A stretch of 64,000 bases of DNA from CAUZIZ01 sp965222655 (lineage in GTDB: Bacteria; Acidobacteriota; UBA6911; RPQK01; JAJDTT01): NCBI GenBank assembly GCA_965222655.1, contig CBDCUP010000006.1, positions 434,001 to 498,000 of the forward strand. Direction: 5' to 3'. This document shows positions 46,858 through 55,914 of the stretch, piece by piece; position 1 is the first letter of the stretch; every line of letters begins with the position of its first letter. A program made the translations under genes and the position numbers. The notes beneath the pieces are model-generated. The model saw nothing but the letters and a program-made list of their open reading frames with translations. It searched no databases and was not told the DNA's origin.

Positions 46858-48582
46858 CTAGGCAGGAGAGGTGGTGGGACAGACACGCAGGTCCTGGATC
46901 GTGAGGAGCAGTTTCTCCGCGCCCTGATAGGTGTCCCGACTCAGCACGTATGCCAGGTCAACCCGCGATCCATGGTTGATACTGTCGGCCACCTGACCAT
47001 TCTTCCACCAAATCGCATCCAATCCTGACCTGTCACCCTGCACCCGCAGTTTCAAATGCTTGTCCTTCAAAACCCTTGGACCAGCAACAACGTCCACTTC
47101 CTCAGATGCAAAGATGGGGACAGGGTTTCCCAGACCGAACGGCTCCAGCTGCTGAATCTCACGAAGAAGCGATAGGGACAGGTCTTTGACTGGCAGCACC
47201 GAATCGATCTGAATCGAGGGCTTCAACTCCTCAGGGCTCAGTTTCGAGGAGGCGTAGGTTCGCAGTCGCTGGGCGAGTTCGGATAGTCGCTCCTCCCGGC
47301 TGGCCTCTTCGTCCAGAGAACAACCCACGGCCTGAGCGTGGCCACCGTATCGAGTCAGCAGATCCCGACACTGGTCCAGTGCCTGAAGCAAGTGAAAACC
47401 GGGAATGCTACGTCCCGACCCCTGGGTGTCCGAGTCGCCAACCGAGAGCACGAGCACGGGACGATAGAAGCGTTCGACCATCCTGGAGGCCACGATACCG
47501 ATCACGCCGCGGTGCCAGTCTTTTCCTTCAATGACCAGAAAGTCGTGCTGGAACGACTCCGGAGTACTGGCTATGCGCGCTTCGAGCTCGTCCAGGATCC
47601 CCTGCTCCTCGAGCCGACGCTGCGAGTTCTTGTGGTTCATTTCGTCGACGATCGCGCGAGCGCGAACAGGATCGACCACCGAGAACAGTTCCACCACCTC
47701 GGGTCCCCCACCCATGCGGGTGACGGCATTGATGCGTGGCGCAATCTTGAAGCTCACGTCCGTGAGGTTTACCTCACCGTTGATCCCGGCTCCCGAGAGG
47801 AGAGCCTGAAGGCCGAGGTTGCGAGGGTGGGCCAGACCCTCTAGACCGAACTTGACCAGAATCCGGTTCTCTCCCGTCAGGGGGACCATATCCGCTACGG
47901 TGCCGATTGCCGCTATCTTCAAGAAGTGGTGGGTGAGCTGAGATCGACCGGCACGATCGAAAAGGGCCTGGATCAATTTGAAGACGACACCGGCAGCGGC
48001 CAGGTTCTTGTCCGGATATCCACAGTCCTCTTGTTGTGGATTGAGAATCGCGTAGGCATCCGGCAGGCTCTCATCCGGCAGATGGTGATCCGTAACAATA
48101 AAGTCCAAACCCAGTTCACGAGCACGGGTGCAGGGTTCGAAGGCGCGGATTCCACTGTCCACACTGATCGCCAGCTGGCAACCCTCAGCCTGATAACGTT
48201 CCAAGACTTCCTGTCGGATACCGTAGCCCTCCTCCAAGCGCTTGGGGAGATAGAATTCAACCGAAGCACCGAGCATCTCGAGGGCTCTCTTCAAGCTCAC
48301 TGTGGCCGTGATCCCGTCCACGTCGTAGTCACCGTAGATCAGGATTCTCTGCTTCTCACGTATCGCGGTTTGAAGGCGATCGACCACCCGTCCCATATCC
48401 TTCATGAGAAAGGGATCATGCATGTCTTTCAGGCTGGGGTTCAGGAATTGGGAAGCCGAATCGGGATCGAGAAGTCCCCGATGGTGAAGGAGTTTCGCTA
48501 CCAGGGGTGTGACGCTCAGTTCCTGCGCCAGTTGTTGAATCTGCTCCTCGACCCCGTTGCGAACCGTCCACTGGAACTTCAC
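46858..48582 (-). CDS. recJ: Single-stranded-DNA-specific exonuclease RecJ
   Basis: 574 residues. DHH phosphoesterase motifs are intact: ILIYGDYDVDGITATVSL, AISVDSGIRAFE, IVTDHHLPDE and NLAAAGVVFKLIQAL. The DHHA1 domain (RYGGHAQAVGCSLD) and a C-terminal OB-like domain follow. RecJ degrades 5' single strands in recombination and mismatch repair. Its TAG stop (46858-46860) lies in the target duplication of the adjacent IS. The upstream side is occupied by repeat R1. Confidence 0.95.
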   Translation of the reverse strand: MKFQWTVRNGVEEQIQQLAQELSVTPLVAKLLHHRGLLDPDSASQFLNPSLKDMHDPFLMKDMGRVVDRLQTAIREKQRILIYGDYDVDGITATVSLKRALEMLGASVEFYLPKRLEEGYGIRQEVLERYQAEGCQLAISVDSGIRAFEPCTRARELGLDFIVTDHHLPDESLPDAYAILNPQQEDCGYPDKNLAAAGVVFKLIQALFDRAGRSQLTHHFLKIAAIGTVADMVPLTGENRILVKFGLEGLAHPRNLGLQALLSGAGINGEVNLTDVSFKIAPRINAVTRMGGGPEVVELFSVVDPVRARAIVDEMNHKNSQRRLEEQGILDELEARIASTPESFQHDFLVIEGKDWHRGVIGIVASRMVERFYRPVLVLSVGDSDTQGSGRSIPGFHLLQALDQCRDLLTRYGGHAQAVGCSLDEEASREERLSELAQRLRTYASSKLSPEELKPSIQIDSVLPVKDLSLSLLREIQQLEPFGLGNPVPIFASEEVDVVAGPRVLKDKHLKLRVQGDRSGLDAIWWKNGQVADSINHGSRVDLAYVLSRDTYQGAEKLLLTIQDLRVCPTTSPA

Positions 48583-48953
48583 CGGTCGATCTTAGCAACC
48601 TTCTCTGACCTGAAACTCGAGGAAAGAGGTCGCAGGTCTAAGCTGAGACTTCATTGGCGAGAAGGAAGGTGTAGGAAACAGCATCCAGAGCAGTGACCTG
48701 TAGCACGGGCACTCTTGCCCGTCGAGGACACCGACGGGCAGGAGTGCCCGTGCTACAAGCGTCACTCAGCTCTCGATGTTCGTAGCTAGAAATGACGGAA
48801 GTTTTTCTTTCTCGAATGGGGCAGCGCAGCGGGGGCGGGTCTCTCCTCCCAGAACAGTAACGCGAACCAGGCCCTTCAGCAACCTCCGACCATGTCCACA
48901 CAGCGCCGAGCACGGATCTAGGAAATCTGCCTCGGTGATACAATCGCCCAGCA
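48583..48953. other. Divergent spacer between recJ and SGNH gene, mostly repeat R1
   Basis: 371 bases. The R1 copy at 48639-48821 occupies half. The remainder (48822-48953) should hold the promoter for the rightward gene, but I see no clear consensus; GGTGATACAATCGCC at about 48930 offers only a weak TACAAT-like -10. Confidence 0.4.
48639..48821 (-). repeat. R1 palindromic repeat, copy C (inverted)
   Basis: Reverse-complement copy of 3005-3183 and 17947-18131, with hairpin core at 48699-48757. It lies between the divergent recJ and SGNH genes, so it cannot be acting as a terminator for either, unlike copy A. Confidence 0.9.
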
Positions 48954-50084
48954 ATGAGACCTCGTCTTCTTCTCCTGGGTCTGCTCCTGATTCTCGCCTC
49001 GATCACCCTGGTCTTCGCTGAGTTCTGGCTGCGCTCAAGCTATCTGGGAGAGGCAACTGAGAGTCGCGACCACGCCGAGGAGACCCCCTACCTGCCCGCC
49101 AGATTGAAGGCGAACTACCAGGGTACAATGTGGAATATCCCTTTCAGTACAAACCGACACGGCTTCAGGGACGAGGAGGACTTCGACTACAGACCAGACA
49201 CCCAGGAGGTGCGAGTTCTATCCCTGGGAGATTCCATCGGTTTCGGTCTCGGTATCCCAGCCGCGGAGCACTACGGTAAGGTCCTGGAACGAGGGCTCGA
49301 CGGAGGGGACGAGAGAGATCGGTTTCGCGTTATCAATGCTGCTGGACAGGGCTTCAGTCCCTCCGGTTACTCGGTCTATCTGCGTCGTGAAGGCCTCCGC
49401 TTCGAGCCCAGTTTGGTGATTGCCGAAATCGAACTCTGCAACGACGTGAGCGACGAGGCCTTCTTGTATTGGGAGTCCTCCGAGGACCAGCCCAACCAAC
49501 CCACAGCTGTGCGCGGTGGACGCTACGTAGTCGGCTGGGACGGAAACCTGCTGGGAACCTGTTCGATGGGACCCTATGCGTTTGAGAAAACCTACACCTA
49601 TACGGTTCTGCTGCGCCGGGTTCTGAATCTGCTCTACCGCATCGATCCCACCGAGCCCTTCCATAGCAACGCGGGTGTCACCTACTACATACTCGGATTC
49701 GAACGGTATCTACTCGACCAGCAGCGAATCGAAGCAGGTTGGAAGCGTCTTTTCGGAGCGGTCGAGGGGATAAATGAGGTCTTGGCGAAGCAAGACATTC
49801 CCTTCTTGCTGCTGGTCTTGCCTTCGCGGTACGTCTTCGAGAAGCACGCGCCTCAACATGCCCGCTTCGCCCGCGGACTGGTCCAACGAACACTGGAATG
49901 GGCAGAGTCCCACCAGATTCCCCACCTGGACTGCACCGATGTTCTTGGCCAGGGGGGAGGAGAACGCCTCTACTTCGACTTCGCTCATCTCACCGCAGAG
50001 GGAAATCGGGTTCTGGGTCAGGCTCTTCATGGAGAGGTTGTGCGTCGATTCCCTGATCTGGGCAGGTCGGGCGGGAAACACTGA
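48954..50084 (+). CDS. SGNH/GDSL-hydrolase-like protein, membrane-anchored
   Basis: 376 residues. An N-terminal hydrophobic helix (LLLLGLLLILASITLVF) acts as signal or anchor. Block I has the nucleophile serine in VLSLGDSIGFGLG, block III Asn is in IELCNDVSD and the Asp/His pair near the C-terminus is in YFDFAHLTAEGN. These enzymes are extracytoplasmic esterases or acetyl-hydrolases, often modifying polysaccharides. The gene sits alone between R1 copies. Substrate unknown. Confidence 0.8.
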   Translation: MRPRLLLLGLLLILASITLVFAEFWLRSSYLGEATESRDHAEETPYLPARLKANYQGTMWNIPFSTNRHGFRDEEDFDYRPDTQEVRVLSLGDSIGFGLGIPAAEHYGKVLERGLDGGDERDRFRVINAAGQGFSPSGYSVYLRREGLRFEPSLVIAEIELCNDVSDEAFLYWESSEDQPNQPTAVRGGRYVVGWDGNLLGTCSMGPYAFEKTYTYTVLLRRVLNLLYRIDPTEPFHSNAGVTYYILGFERYLLDQQRIEAGWKRLFGAVEGINEVLAKQDIPFLLLVLPSRYVFEKHAPQHARFARGLVQRTLEWAESHQIPHLDCTDVLGQGGGERLYFDFAHLTAEGNRVLGQALHGEVVRRFPDLGRSGGKH

Positions 50085-50119
50085 AGCAAACCCGGTCCGG
50101 GCGGATCACTACCCTAGCT

Positions 50120-50185
50120 TTTTCGGGCACTTCTGCTCGTCGAGGACACCGACGGGCAAGAGTGCCCATCCTACACAGGTCACCG
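50120..50185 (-). repeat. Degenerate R1 hairpin remnant (copy D)
   Basis: Keeps only the central part of R1 (GGGCACTTCTGCTCGTCGAG to GACGGGCAAGAGTGCCC) with several mismatches, followed by ACAGGTCACCG as in the full copies. The outer flanks of R1 are missing. Confidence 0.7.
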
Positions 50186-50224
50186 CTTGCCGATTCTTCC
50201 ACCTTCGAGGAATGCTGCTAACGA

Positions 50225-50287
50225 CGGTCTCCAGGCCGTCGTGGATCGAGCCAAAGGCTCGACGGAAGAACTTCGGCCTGGAGACCG
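50225..50287. repeat. Two-tier palindrome
   Basis: Perfect 14-base arms CGGTCTCCAGGCCG (50225-50238) and CGGCCTGGAGACCG (50274-50287) enclose a second perfect stem TCGAGCC/GGCTCGA (50246-50252, 50256-50262) with an AAA loop. It lies between convergent genes and follows an R1 remnant, so it may terminate transcription in both directions or be another small mobile palindrome. Confidence 0.8.
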
Positions 50288-50326
50288 AGGCACGTAACAT
50301 TAGCACACGCGTATTGGAGATTCAGC

Positions 50327-51238
50327 CTATTCGCGACGAAGGCTTTCTATCTCATCGGCGGGGCGAATTGCTGAGTTCATCGCCCAGGCGGGATAGTAGT
50401 CATAGACCTGGGCACCGGGGTGAGGTACGCCCAGGGGCTGTGGGGGTAGCCGAAAGGGGGCCGGCATGCTGTCCAAATCCGTGAGAACCAGCCGCAGGCC
50501 CAGTGAACGCATGGTTCGGACGGAGGGAACGTTCCAGGGAGCGGATATAGCCAGGATAAGGCCTCCTTGTCGTAGAATCCATTCTCCGGCCGCACTGACC
50601 ACCGCACGGCCGAGCCCTCGGCTCTTGGCCTTGGGCGACACGTCGACCCCGATCTCGAAGACCAGGTCGCCGAGCAATCGTGTGGTAGCCAGAGCCGCTA
50701 AGCGATTCTCTTCGAAGACAGCGTGAGCCACAACCGCCTGCTGGAGGGGACAATGCCAGAAAATGTTCGAGTCCACCGTTGTCTCCAAATCCTCCTTCGG
50801 GAGCTGGACCGGGCGAGCGTCACCGACTGGGGTGAAGGAGTCCCCATCAGCCGCCAGGTACCAGCTGGGACCGAAGACCGCCTTCCCTAGAGGGAGGGTC
50901 ACTCGAGCAAGCTCATAGGCTCCGAACACGGTGAAGAGCTCATCAGACGACAGGGTACTGACAGCACTTTGCACCTGCTCTAACCATCCTTCGCGCACCG
51001 TAACAATGGCCTGCCCCTGGACCCGGACCGCCCACAAAGGCCTAGATCCCTCGGATCGGGGCTCAGTCGGCAGAACCGGCGCTGAGGGGCCGCCCAGCCG
51101 ATCAATGGGGACACCCAGCTCTCTCTCAAGCCAGGGTTGAATCTTCTTCAAGAGACGATGATTCTTCACGGGAACCTCCCTTGGGTCTACGGTGCTGGAG
51201 TAGTTTCCAACGATCCGTCTTGGTACTCTAGTTCTCAT
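50327..51238 (-). CDS. GNAT-type N-acetyltransferase-like protein
   Basis: 303 residues from the ATG at 51238. The N-terminal ~180 residues are unassigned. The C-terminal part has the GNAT acetyl-CoA motif in VDVSPKAKSRGLGRAVVSAAG, followed by NVPSVRTMRSLGLRLV, matching the usual N-x-x-S-x-x-x-x-x-x-x-G helix. A two-part architecture of this kind is seen in acetyltransferases with an N-terminal partner fold. Substrate and pathway unknown. It is divergent from the sugar dehydrogenase. Confidence 0.7.
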   Translation of the reverse strand: MRTRVPRRIVGNYSSTVDPREVPVKNHRLLKKIQPWLERELGVPIDRLGGPSAPVLPTEPRSEGSRPLWAVRVQGQAIVTVREGWLEQVQSAVSTLSSDELFTVFGAYELARVTLPLGKAVFGPSWYLAADGDSFTPVGDARPVQLPKEDLETTVDSNIFWHCPLQQAVVAHAVFEENRLAALATTRLLGDLVFEIGVDVSPKAKSRGLGRAVVSAAGEWILRQGGLILAISAPWNVPSVRTMRSLGLRLVLTDLDSMPAPFRLPPQPLGVPHPGAQVYDYYPAWAMNSAIRPADEIESLRRE

Positions 51239-51300
51239 CCCATCAGCTTGTAAACAGTTGATTCGTTTGGGAATGTCTTCGAATCGGGGAGGAATCAAAG

Positions 51301-52488
51301 ATGAAACCACCTTCGGACAGCTTTGCTTCGGGAGCTTTTTGGGGAAGTCAGCTGCTGCTTCTTGTCATCTTGCTGGACACCCCCTCCATTTTCGCTCAAA
51401 GACCGATCCTCGGCGAGCAGCCCCAGACCGTGCAGGACGTCTATCTACCCAAGGTGGAGGGCGTTGAGGTCGAGACCTGGGTGGATAACCTGCGCATCCC
51501 CTGGGCTCTGCTGTTCCTACCCAACGGTGATGCTCTGGTGAGCGAACGTCCGGGACGGATCCTGCGTGTTCCCGAGGGCGAATCCGAACCCGTTACCTAT
51601 CTCGAGATCAACGTCCACCAGGATGGAGACAGCGGTTTGATGGGGATGGCGCTCCATCCCGACTTCGAGCGTCACCCCTATGTCTACGTTATGTACAGCT
51701 ACAGCGAGGACGGTCGCCAACAGGCACGCATCCAACGCCTGAAGCATCTGGGAACGCATGCGACACTCGACCAGGTCGTGCTAGATGGCCTTTCGGCTCT
51801 CCGTTATCATATCGGTGGTCGTATCGCCTTCGGTCCGGATGGCATGCTCTACATCGGGACCGGGGATGTGGGACGTCCGCCCGTTTCTCAGGATCTCAAG
51901 TCACTGGACGCGAAGATTCTCCGACTCCAGCCAGATGGGCAGATTCCTGAAGACAACCCTTTCCCCAACTCCCCCGTCTTCTCTTATGGACACCGCGTGG
52001 TTCAGGGGCTTGCCTGGGATCCGGAAACTGGTTCACTCTTCAACTCCGAGCACGGGCCCTCCGGTGCTGAGGTAGAGGGGAGAGCAAGACACCGGGATGA
52101 GATCAACCGTGTTGTAGCCGGAAGGAACTACGGATGGCCCAAGGTCGTTGGGGCTCCCGATCTTGACGAGTTTGAGGATCCGATCGTCATGTGGAAGAAC
52201 CAATCGGTTCCGCCGGGCGGCATGACCTTCTACAAGGGAGATCTGTTCGTCGCGACCCTGGCCAGCCAAGCCCTGGTCCGCATCCGCTTTGGCAGAGACT
52301 ACGAGGTTCGGCGGATTGAGCGCTGGTTTGCCCTCACACCCAGGTCGGGGATCTACGGTCGGCTCAGAGACGTTACGGTGGGTCCCGACGGACACCTCTA
52401 TGTCTGTACCAGCAATACCGACGGACGTGCGGAGCTGCGACCCAACGACGATAAAATCTTGAGAATCAAGTTCGACTCATCTGAGTAA
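51301..52488 (+). CDS. PQQ-dependent sugar dehydrogenase family protein (secreted)
   Basis: 395 residues with a signal peptide ending near SIFAQ. A six-bladed beta-propeller of the glucose/sorbosone dehydrogenase family follows: RIPWALLFLPNGDALVSERPG, GLMGMALHPDF, HIGGRIAFGPDGMLYIGTGD, YGHRVVQGLAWDPETG and EHGPSGAEVEGRARHRDEIN. These include the catalytic His-Gly-Gly area and PQQ/calcium ligands. Soluble enzymes of this type oxidise aldoses in the periplasm with PQQ. No PQQ synthesis genes are here, so cofactor use is inferred. Confidence 0.88.
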   Translation: MKPPSDSFASGAFWGSQLLLLVILLDTPSIFAQRPILGEQPQTVQDVYLPKVEGVEVETWVDNLRIPWALLFLPNGDALVSERPGRILRVPEGESEPVTYLEINVHQDGDSGLMGMALHPDFERHPYVYVMYSYSEDGRQQARIQRLKHLGTHATLDQVVLDGLSALRYHIGGRIAFGPDGMLYIGTGDVGRPPVSQDLKSLDAKILRLQPDGQIPEDNPFPNSPVFSYGHRVVQGLAWDPETGSLFNSEHGPSGAEVEGRARHRDEINRVVAGRNYGWPKVVGAPDLDEFEDPIVMWKNQSVPPGGMTFYKGDLFVATLASQALVRIRFGRDYEVRRIERWFALTPRSGIYGRLRDVTVGPDGHLYVCTSNTDGRAELRPNDDKILRIKFDSSE

Positions 52489-52520
52489 ATCTTGGGAGAA
52501 AACGGGTCAGGGCTAGGTTG

Positions 52521-53264
52521 CTACCTCGCTCCGGACTCGAGATCCCTGGCTGCCTGGCTGAGGGCGCTCAGGTCTCCGGTCTCGAGATTTACCGACCAGA
52601 CCAGGTGGAGCTGTTTCCCATCGGAGGATTCCGAGGCGAGAAGATCAATCCAGAACACGGGAGCACTGTTCTTCACCGCCCTCCACTCAACAAACTTGAA
52701 CCGGGCATGCTTGCCCTCCTTCAACTCACGTACGACCGGCGATTTCTTGGAGAGGAGGTCATAGGCGGCAATGCTGTCCTTGGTCTTCTCCAGAATGACC
52801 TCGGGCTTCTTGCCTTCCAGCGGGGAGGACACTCCCCCTTCTCCATCGGCGTAGAGTACTTCCGATGCCTGCTCTCCTGCAGGCACCAAAACGGGAGGCG
52901 TGTGTACGGCAACCTCTCTCTCGATGACTCTTGGGGGTGGCGGAGGGAGCCGAAAGATCTCGGAACTGGAGGCACTGGCCGTCCATTCAGCGTACTGCTC
53001 GTGGAGCTTCGTGATCACGCTCTGCCGAACCGAGGAAAGACTCAACAAGATGATGACGCCAGCGAGGACCGTGAAGCACAGCAGCGTGTAACAGCTCCTC
53101 ACTAGTAGGGATGATCCCCCGGCCCCGCCGCGAGAATCTTCTGTGCTGCTGATCGTACGAACAACTTGAGCTTGCGCCTTCAGATCGGCAGCCGAAGTCC
53201 CCGGCGGCTGTGTCTCAACACCTTCGCTACCAGCTGGGCTATCCTTCTTTGCTGAAGTGTCCAT
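52521..53264 (-). CDS. Hypothetical protein with one membrane helix
   Basis: 247 residues from the ATG at 53264 with GGTGGGGGG directly upstream; it overlaps the prfB 3' end by 26 bases, so is probably co-expressed. A disordered Ser/Gly-rich N-terminus (about 1-70) is followed by one hydrophobic helix (SCYTLLCFTVLAGVIILLSL). A Pro-rich linker (FRLPPPPPRVI) and a C-terminal domain of about 120 residues follow. No family recognised. It is likely an inner-membrane protein with an extracytoplasmic domain. Confidence 0.6.
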   Translation of the reverse strand: MDTSAKKDSPAGSEGVETQPPGTSAADLKAQAQVVRTISSTEDSRGGAGGSSLLVRSCYTLLCFTVLAGVIILLSLSSVRQSVITKLHEQYAEWTASASSSEIFRLPPPPPRVIEREVAVHTPPVLVPAGEQASEVLYADGEGGVSSPLEGKKPEVILEKTKDSIAAYDLLSKKSPVVRELKEGKHARFKFVEWRAVKNSAPVFWIDLLASESSDGKQLHLVWSVNLETGDLSALSQAARDLESGAR

Positions 53265-54391
53265 CCCCCCCACCAATCACCAGCCTTTCCAGTCTGCCCT
53301 TCTTCTGACTTCTCTGCTTCAAGAACGTCTCAATGAAGACATCGAGCTCACCGCCCAATATCGAGTCTACATCCCCTACCTCATGCTTGGTTCGATGGTC
53401 CTTCACCAATCGGTAGGGATGTAAGGTATAGGAGCGAATCTGGCTACCCCATCCTATCTCGGGCTTGGCATCTTCCTGAGCGTCGAGTTCTTCCCGCTTC
53501 TTCTCCATCTCGTGCTCATAGAGCTTCGAACGCAGGATCTTCAGCGCGGTCGCCTTGTTGCGATGTTGCGAGCGCTCGTTCTGGCACTGCACCACGATCC
53601 CGGTAGGCAAATGGGTAATCCGTACCGCGGAATCGGTCACGTTCACGTGCTGTCCTCCGGCGCCGGAGGCTCGGTAGGTATCGATCTTCAGATCCTTGTC
53701 ATCGATCACCACTTCGATGTCATCTTCCAGCTCGGGTGTCACGAAGACTGAAGCGAAGGAAGTGTGGCGCCTGGCGGCAGAATCGAAAGGCGAGATCCGG
53801 ACCAGCCGATGCACACCGATCTCAGCCGAAAGATACCCGTATCCGAACTCACCTTCCACCAGGAACGTCACCGATTTCACACCGGCTTCGTCACCTTCCT
53901 GAAAATCTGTGATCTCGGTCTTGTAATCATGCTTCTCCGACCATCTCAGATACATGCGAAGGAGCATCTCCACCCAATCCTGGCTTTCGGTGCCTCCGGC
54001 TCCGGGATGAATGGTCACGATCGCACTGTTGGCATCGTGTGCACCAGACAGAAGTGTGCTGATTTCGGTCTTGGCAACGCGGGTCTCGAGCGTCGAAATC
54101 TCCTCTGATAGCTCGTCCAGAACCTCCTCTCCCTCTTCGTGAAGCTGTATCAGAGCTTCCACATCCTGTAGAGCGCTCATGCACTCTTCGGCCAGAGTCA
54201 AGGTGCTCTGTAAACGGCTTCTGCGGCGGAGAACCTGCCGCGAGTCTTCAGACTTCCCCCAAAAATTCGGATCCGAGAGGACCTTTTCGATCTCCTCCAG
54301 CTCGGTCTTCTTGGCATCGACGTCAAAGATACCCCCAGAGATGTCCTATCTTCTCCTTCAGTTCCTTGTAGCGTTCCCGGAAATCTTCCAC
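53239..54391 (-). CDS. prfB: Peptide chain release factor 2, with programmed +1 frameshift
   Basis: Two frames joined by the classic RF2 recoding site. The first starts at GTG 54391 (GGAGG upstream, overlapping the lnt stop) and reads to TGG-GGG-TAT-CTT-TGA, with the TGA at 54323-54325. Skipping one T gives GAC-GTC-GAT-GCC and an uninterrupted second frame to 53239, for about 383 residues. RF2 hallmarks follow: the stop-recognition tripeptide in VRISPFDSAARRHTSF, and GGQ in YRASGAGGQHVNVTDSAV. RF2 decodes UGA and UAA; scarcity of RF2 favours frameshifting, giving autoregulation. The C-terminus carries about 15 extra residues. Confidence 0.95.
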
Positions 54392-54396
54392 GACTT

Positions 54397-55914
54397 CTAT
54401 TTCCTCCGAGTCTTACTCTCTCGCCTGAAGGCCGCGACACCCGTGACCAGCGCCAGTGCGACCAGGGATATATTAAGCCATTCGCCCACCCGAGAGTAAA
54501 TCGAGCGGTAGGAAGACGCGCTGACCTCGGCAACCACGATGCCCTCCTCGAACAATCCCAGCTCCTGTTGAATCCTACCCAAAGGGTCGATTACGGCCGA
54601 ATAACCACTGTTCGCACATCGCAACATCGGTTTGCGATTCTCTACTGCCCGGAAGGCTCCGAACTCCAGATGTTGCCTGGGTGCGGCGCTGCGACCGTAC
54701 CAGGCATCGTTCGTGATATTGACGAGTAGCTCGGCCCCCCGTTGCACCACCTCCCGGGCCGATTCCGGGAAGATTCCTTCGAAACAGATCAAAGTCCCGA
54801 AGGAGACTCCACGGACATCGCCCACCACGGCGGTGGTTCCAGCCGAGAAGCCTGCAACCTCCTGCACCAGAGGTTGGACGAAGCTCAACCAATCCGCCGC
54901 AGGCACGTACTCCCCAAAGGGCACCAGATGAATCTTGTGGTAGCGGTATACGGGTTGTTCGCCAGGTCCGATCAAGAGTGCCCCGTTGTAGTAGCGGGTA
55001 CTCGTCTCAGTTTCCACCGAGGTGCTATTCAATAGTATTGGCGCACCTGAAGTCCGAACCTGGCGCTGCCAGAAAGTTCGAAAATAGAAATCTGTGTCGT
55101 AGAAATAAGGATTAGGAGCCTCCGGAAACACGACCCAGGCGGCACCATCCGCAACGGCCTGCCGGTAGTACTCGGGCAACACTTCGAAGTATTTCTTGGC
55201 GTAGTGCTCAAGGGGTGCTGAAAGGGAAATGTTGGGCTGCACCAGGGCGGCTCTGATCGATTTTCCTGGGGGGACCTCCCAGACTTCGACCCGATACCAA
55301 CCGTAGAGGTTGGCTCCCGCGAACAGAAGAGTGAAGATCGAGGGCAGAGCCCAGGTCCGATAACTCCGAAAGCGAAAAAGAGCCAACAGAGCACCGTTTC
55401 CGAGGACGATCAGAAACGAGATAAGGTAGACGCCGCCAACGTCAGCCAGCTGCCGCATCCACTCATAGGGGTACTGCGAATGCCCCAGCAGAGCCCAGGG
55501 AAACCCACCGACGGCATAGTAGTTCCTGAGCAGTTCGGAAAGCACCCAGAGGCCGGGAGCCGACCACAGGGCTGCTGCCCTCGACCGGGTGGAAACTGCG
55601 TGAGTCAAGACCGAAAAGGGGAGAAGAAAAAGGGAGAGCACTAGCAGCATCAAAAAGTAAATAGGGATTGAGATCCCCCAACTTAGCCCTCCATAGCCAA
55701 TCAAAACCTTCGGAATCCAGTAGAGGACGCCGCCAAAATAAGCCAATCCCAGGACGAAGTTGCCCGCAACGATGGCTTTCCAAGATCGCTCCTGGGTCAG
55801 GAAGTACAGATACGGCGTCAAAGCCACCCAGCTCAAGAAAAAGAGGGAGTGAGCGGGAAAGGCAAGCCACAGAGCGATGCCTGAGATAAGAGGAAGTATC
55901 GTGAACGAAAGCAT
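54397..55914 (-). CDS. lnt: Apolipoprotein N-acyltransferase
   Basis: 505 residues: six to eight membrane helices in the first ~220 residues, then a nitrilase-like domain. The catalytic Glu is in AAWVVFPEAPNPYF, the Lys in YRYHKIHLVPFGEYVP and the Cys in FGTLICFEGIFPE. A final C-terminal helix follows. Lnt adds the third acyl chain to the N-terminal cysteine of lipoproteins, before sorting by the Lol system (a Lol gene pair is at 29.9-31.8 kb). Its stop overlaps the ribosome site of prfB. Upstream it overlaps the SPOR-protein frame extensively. Confidence 0.94.
   Translation of the reverse strand: MLSFTILPLISGIALWLAFPAHSLFFLSWVALTPYLYFLTQERSWKAIVAGNFVLGLAYFGGVLYWIPKVLIGYGGLSWGISIPIYFLMLLVLSLFLLPFSVLTHAVSTRSRAAALWSAPGLWVLSELLRNYYAVGGFPWALLGHSQYPYEWMRQLADVGGVYLISFLIVLGNGALLALFRFRSYRTWALPSIFTLLFAGANLYGWYRVEVWEVPPGKSIRAALVQPNISLSAPLEHYAKKYFEVLPEYYRQAVADGAAWVVFPEAPNPYFYDTDFYFRTFWQRQVRTSGAPILLNSTSVETETSTRYYNGALLIGPGEQPVYRYHKIHLVPFGEYVPAADWLSFVQPLVQEVAGFSAGTTAVVGDVRGVSFGTLICFEGIFPESAREVVQRGAELLVNITNDAWYGRSAAPRQHLEFGAFRAVENRKPMLRCANSGYSAVIDPLGRIQQELGLFEEGIVVAEVSASSYRSIYSRVGEWLNISLVALALVTGVAAFRRESKTRRK

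Noticed and set aside
45094..47028. 644-codon plus-strand frame
   Set aside because: Antisense to the IS1380 transposase and the recJ 3' end; composition is typical of antisense reading and there is no family similarity.
48639..50290. CRISPR-like array from clustered R1 copies
   Set aside because: Copies are few, long, internally palindromic and separated by whole genes; there are no regular short repeats with unique spacers and no cas genes.
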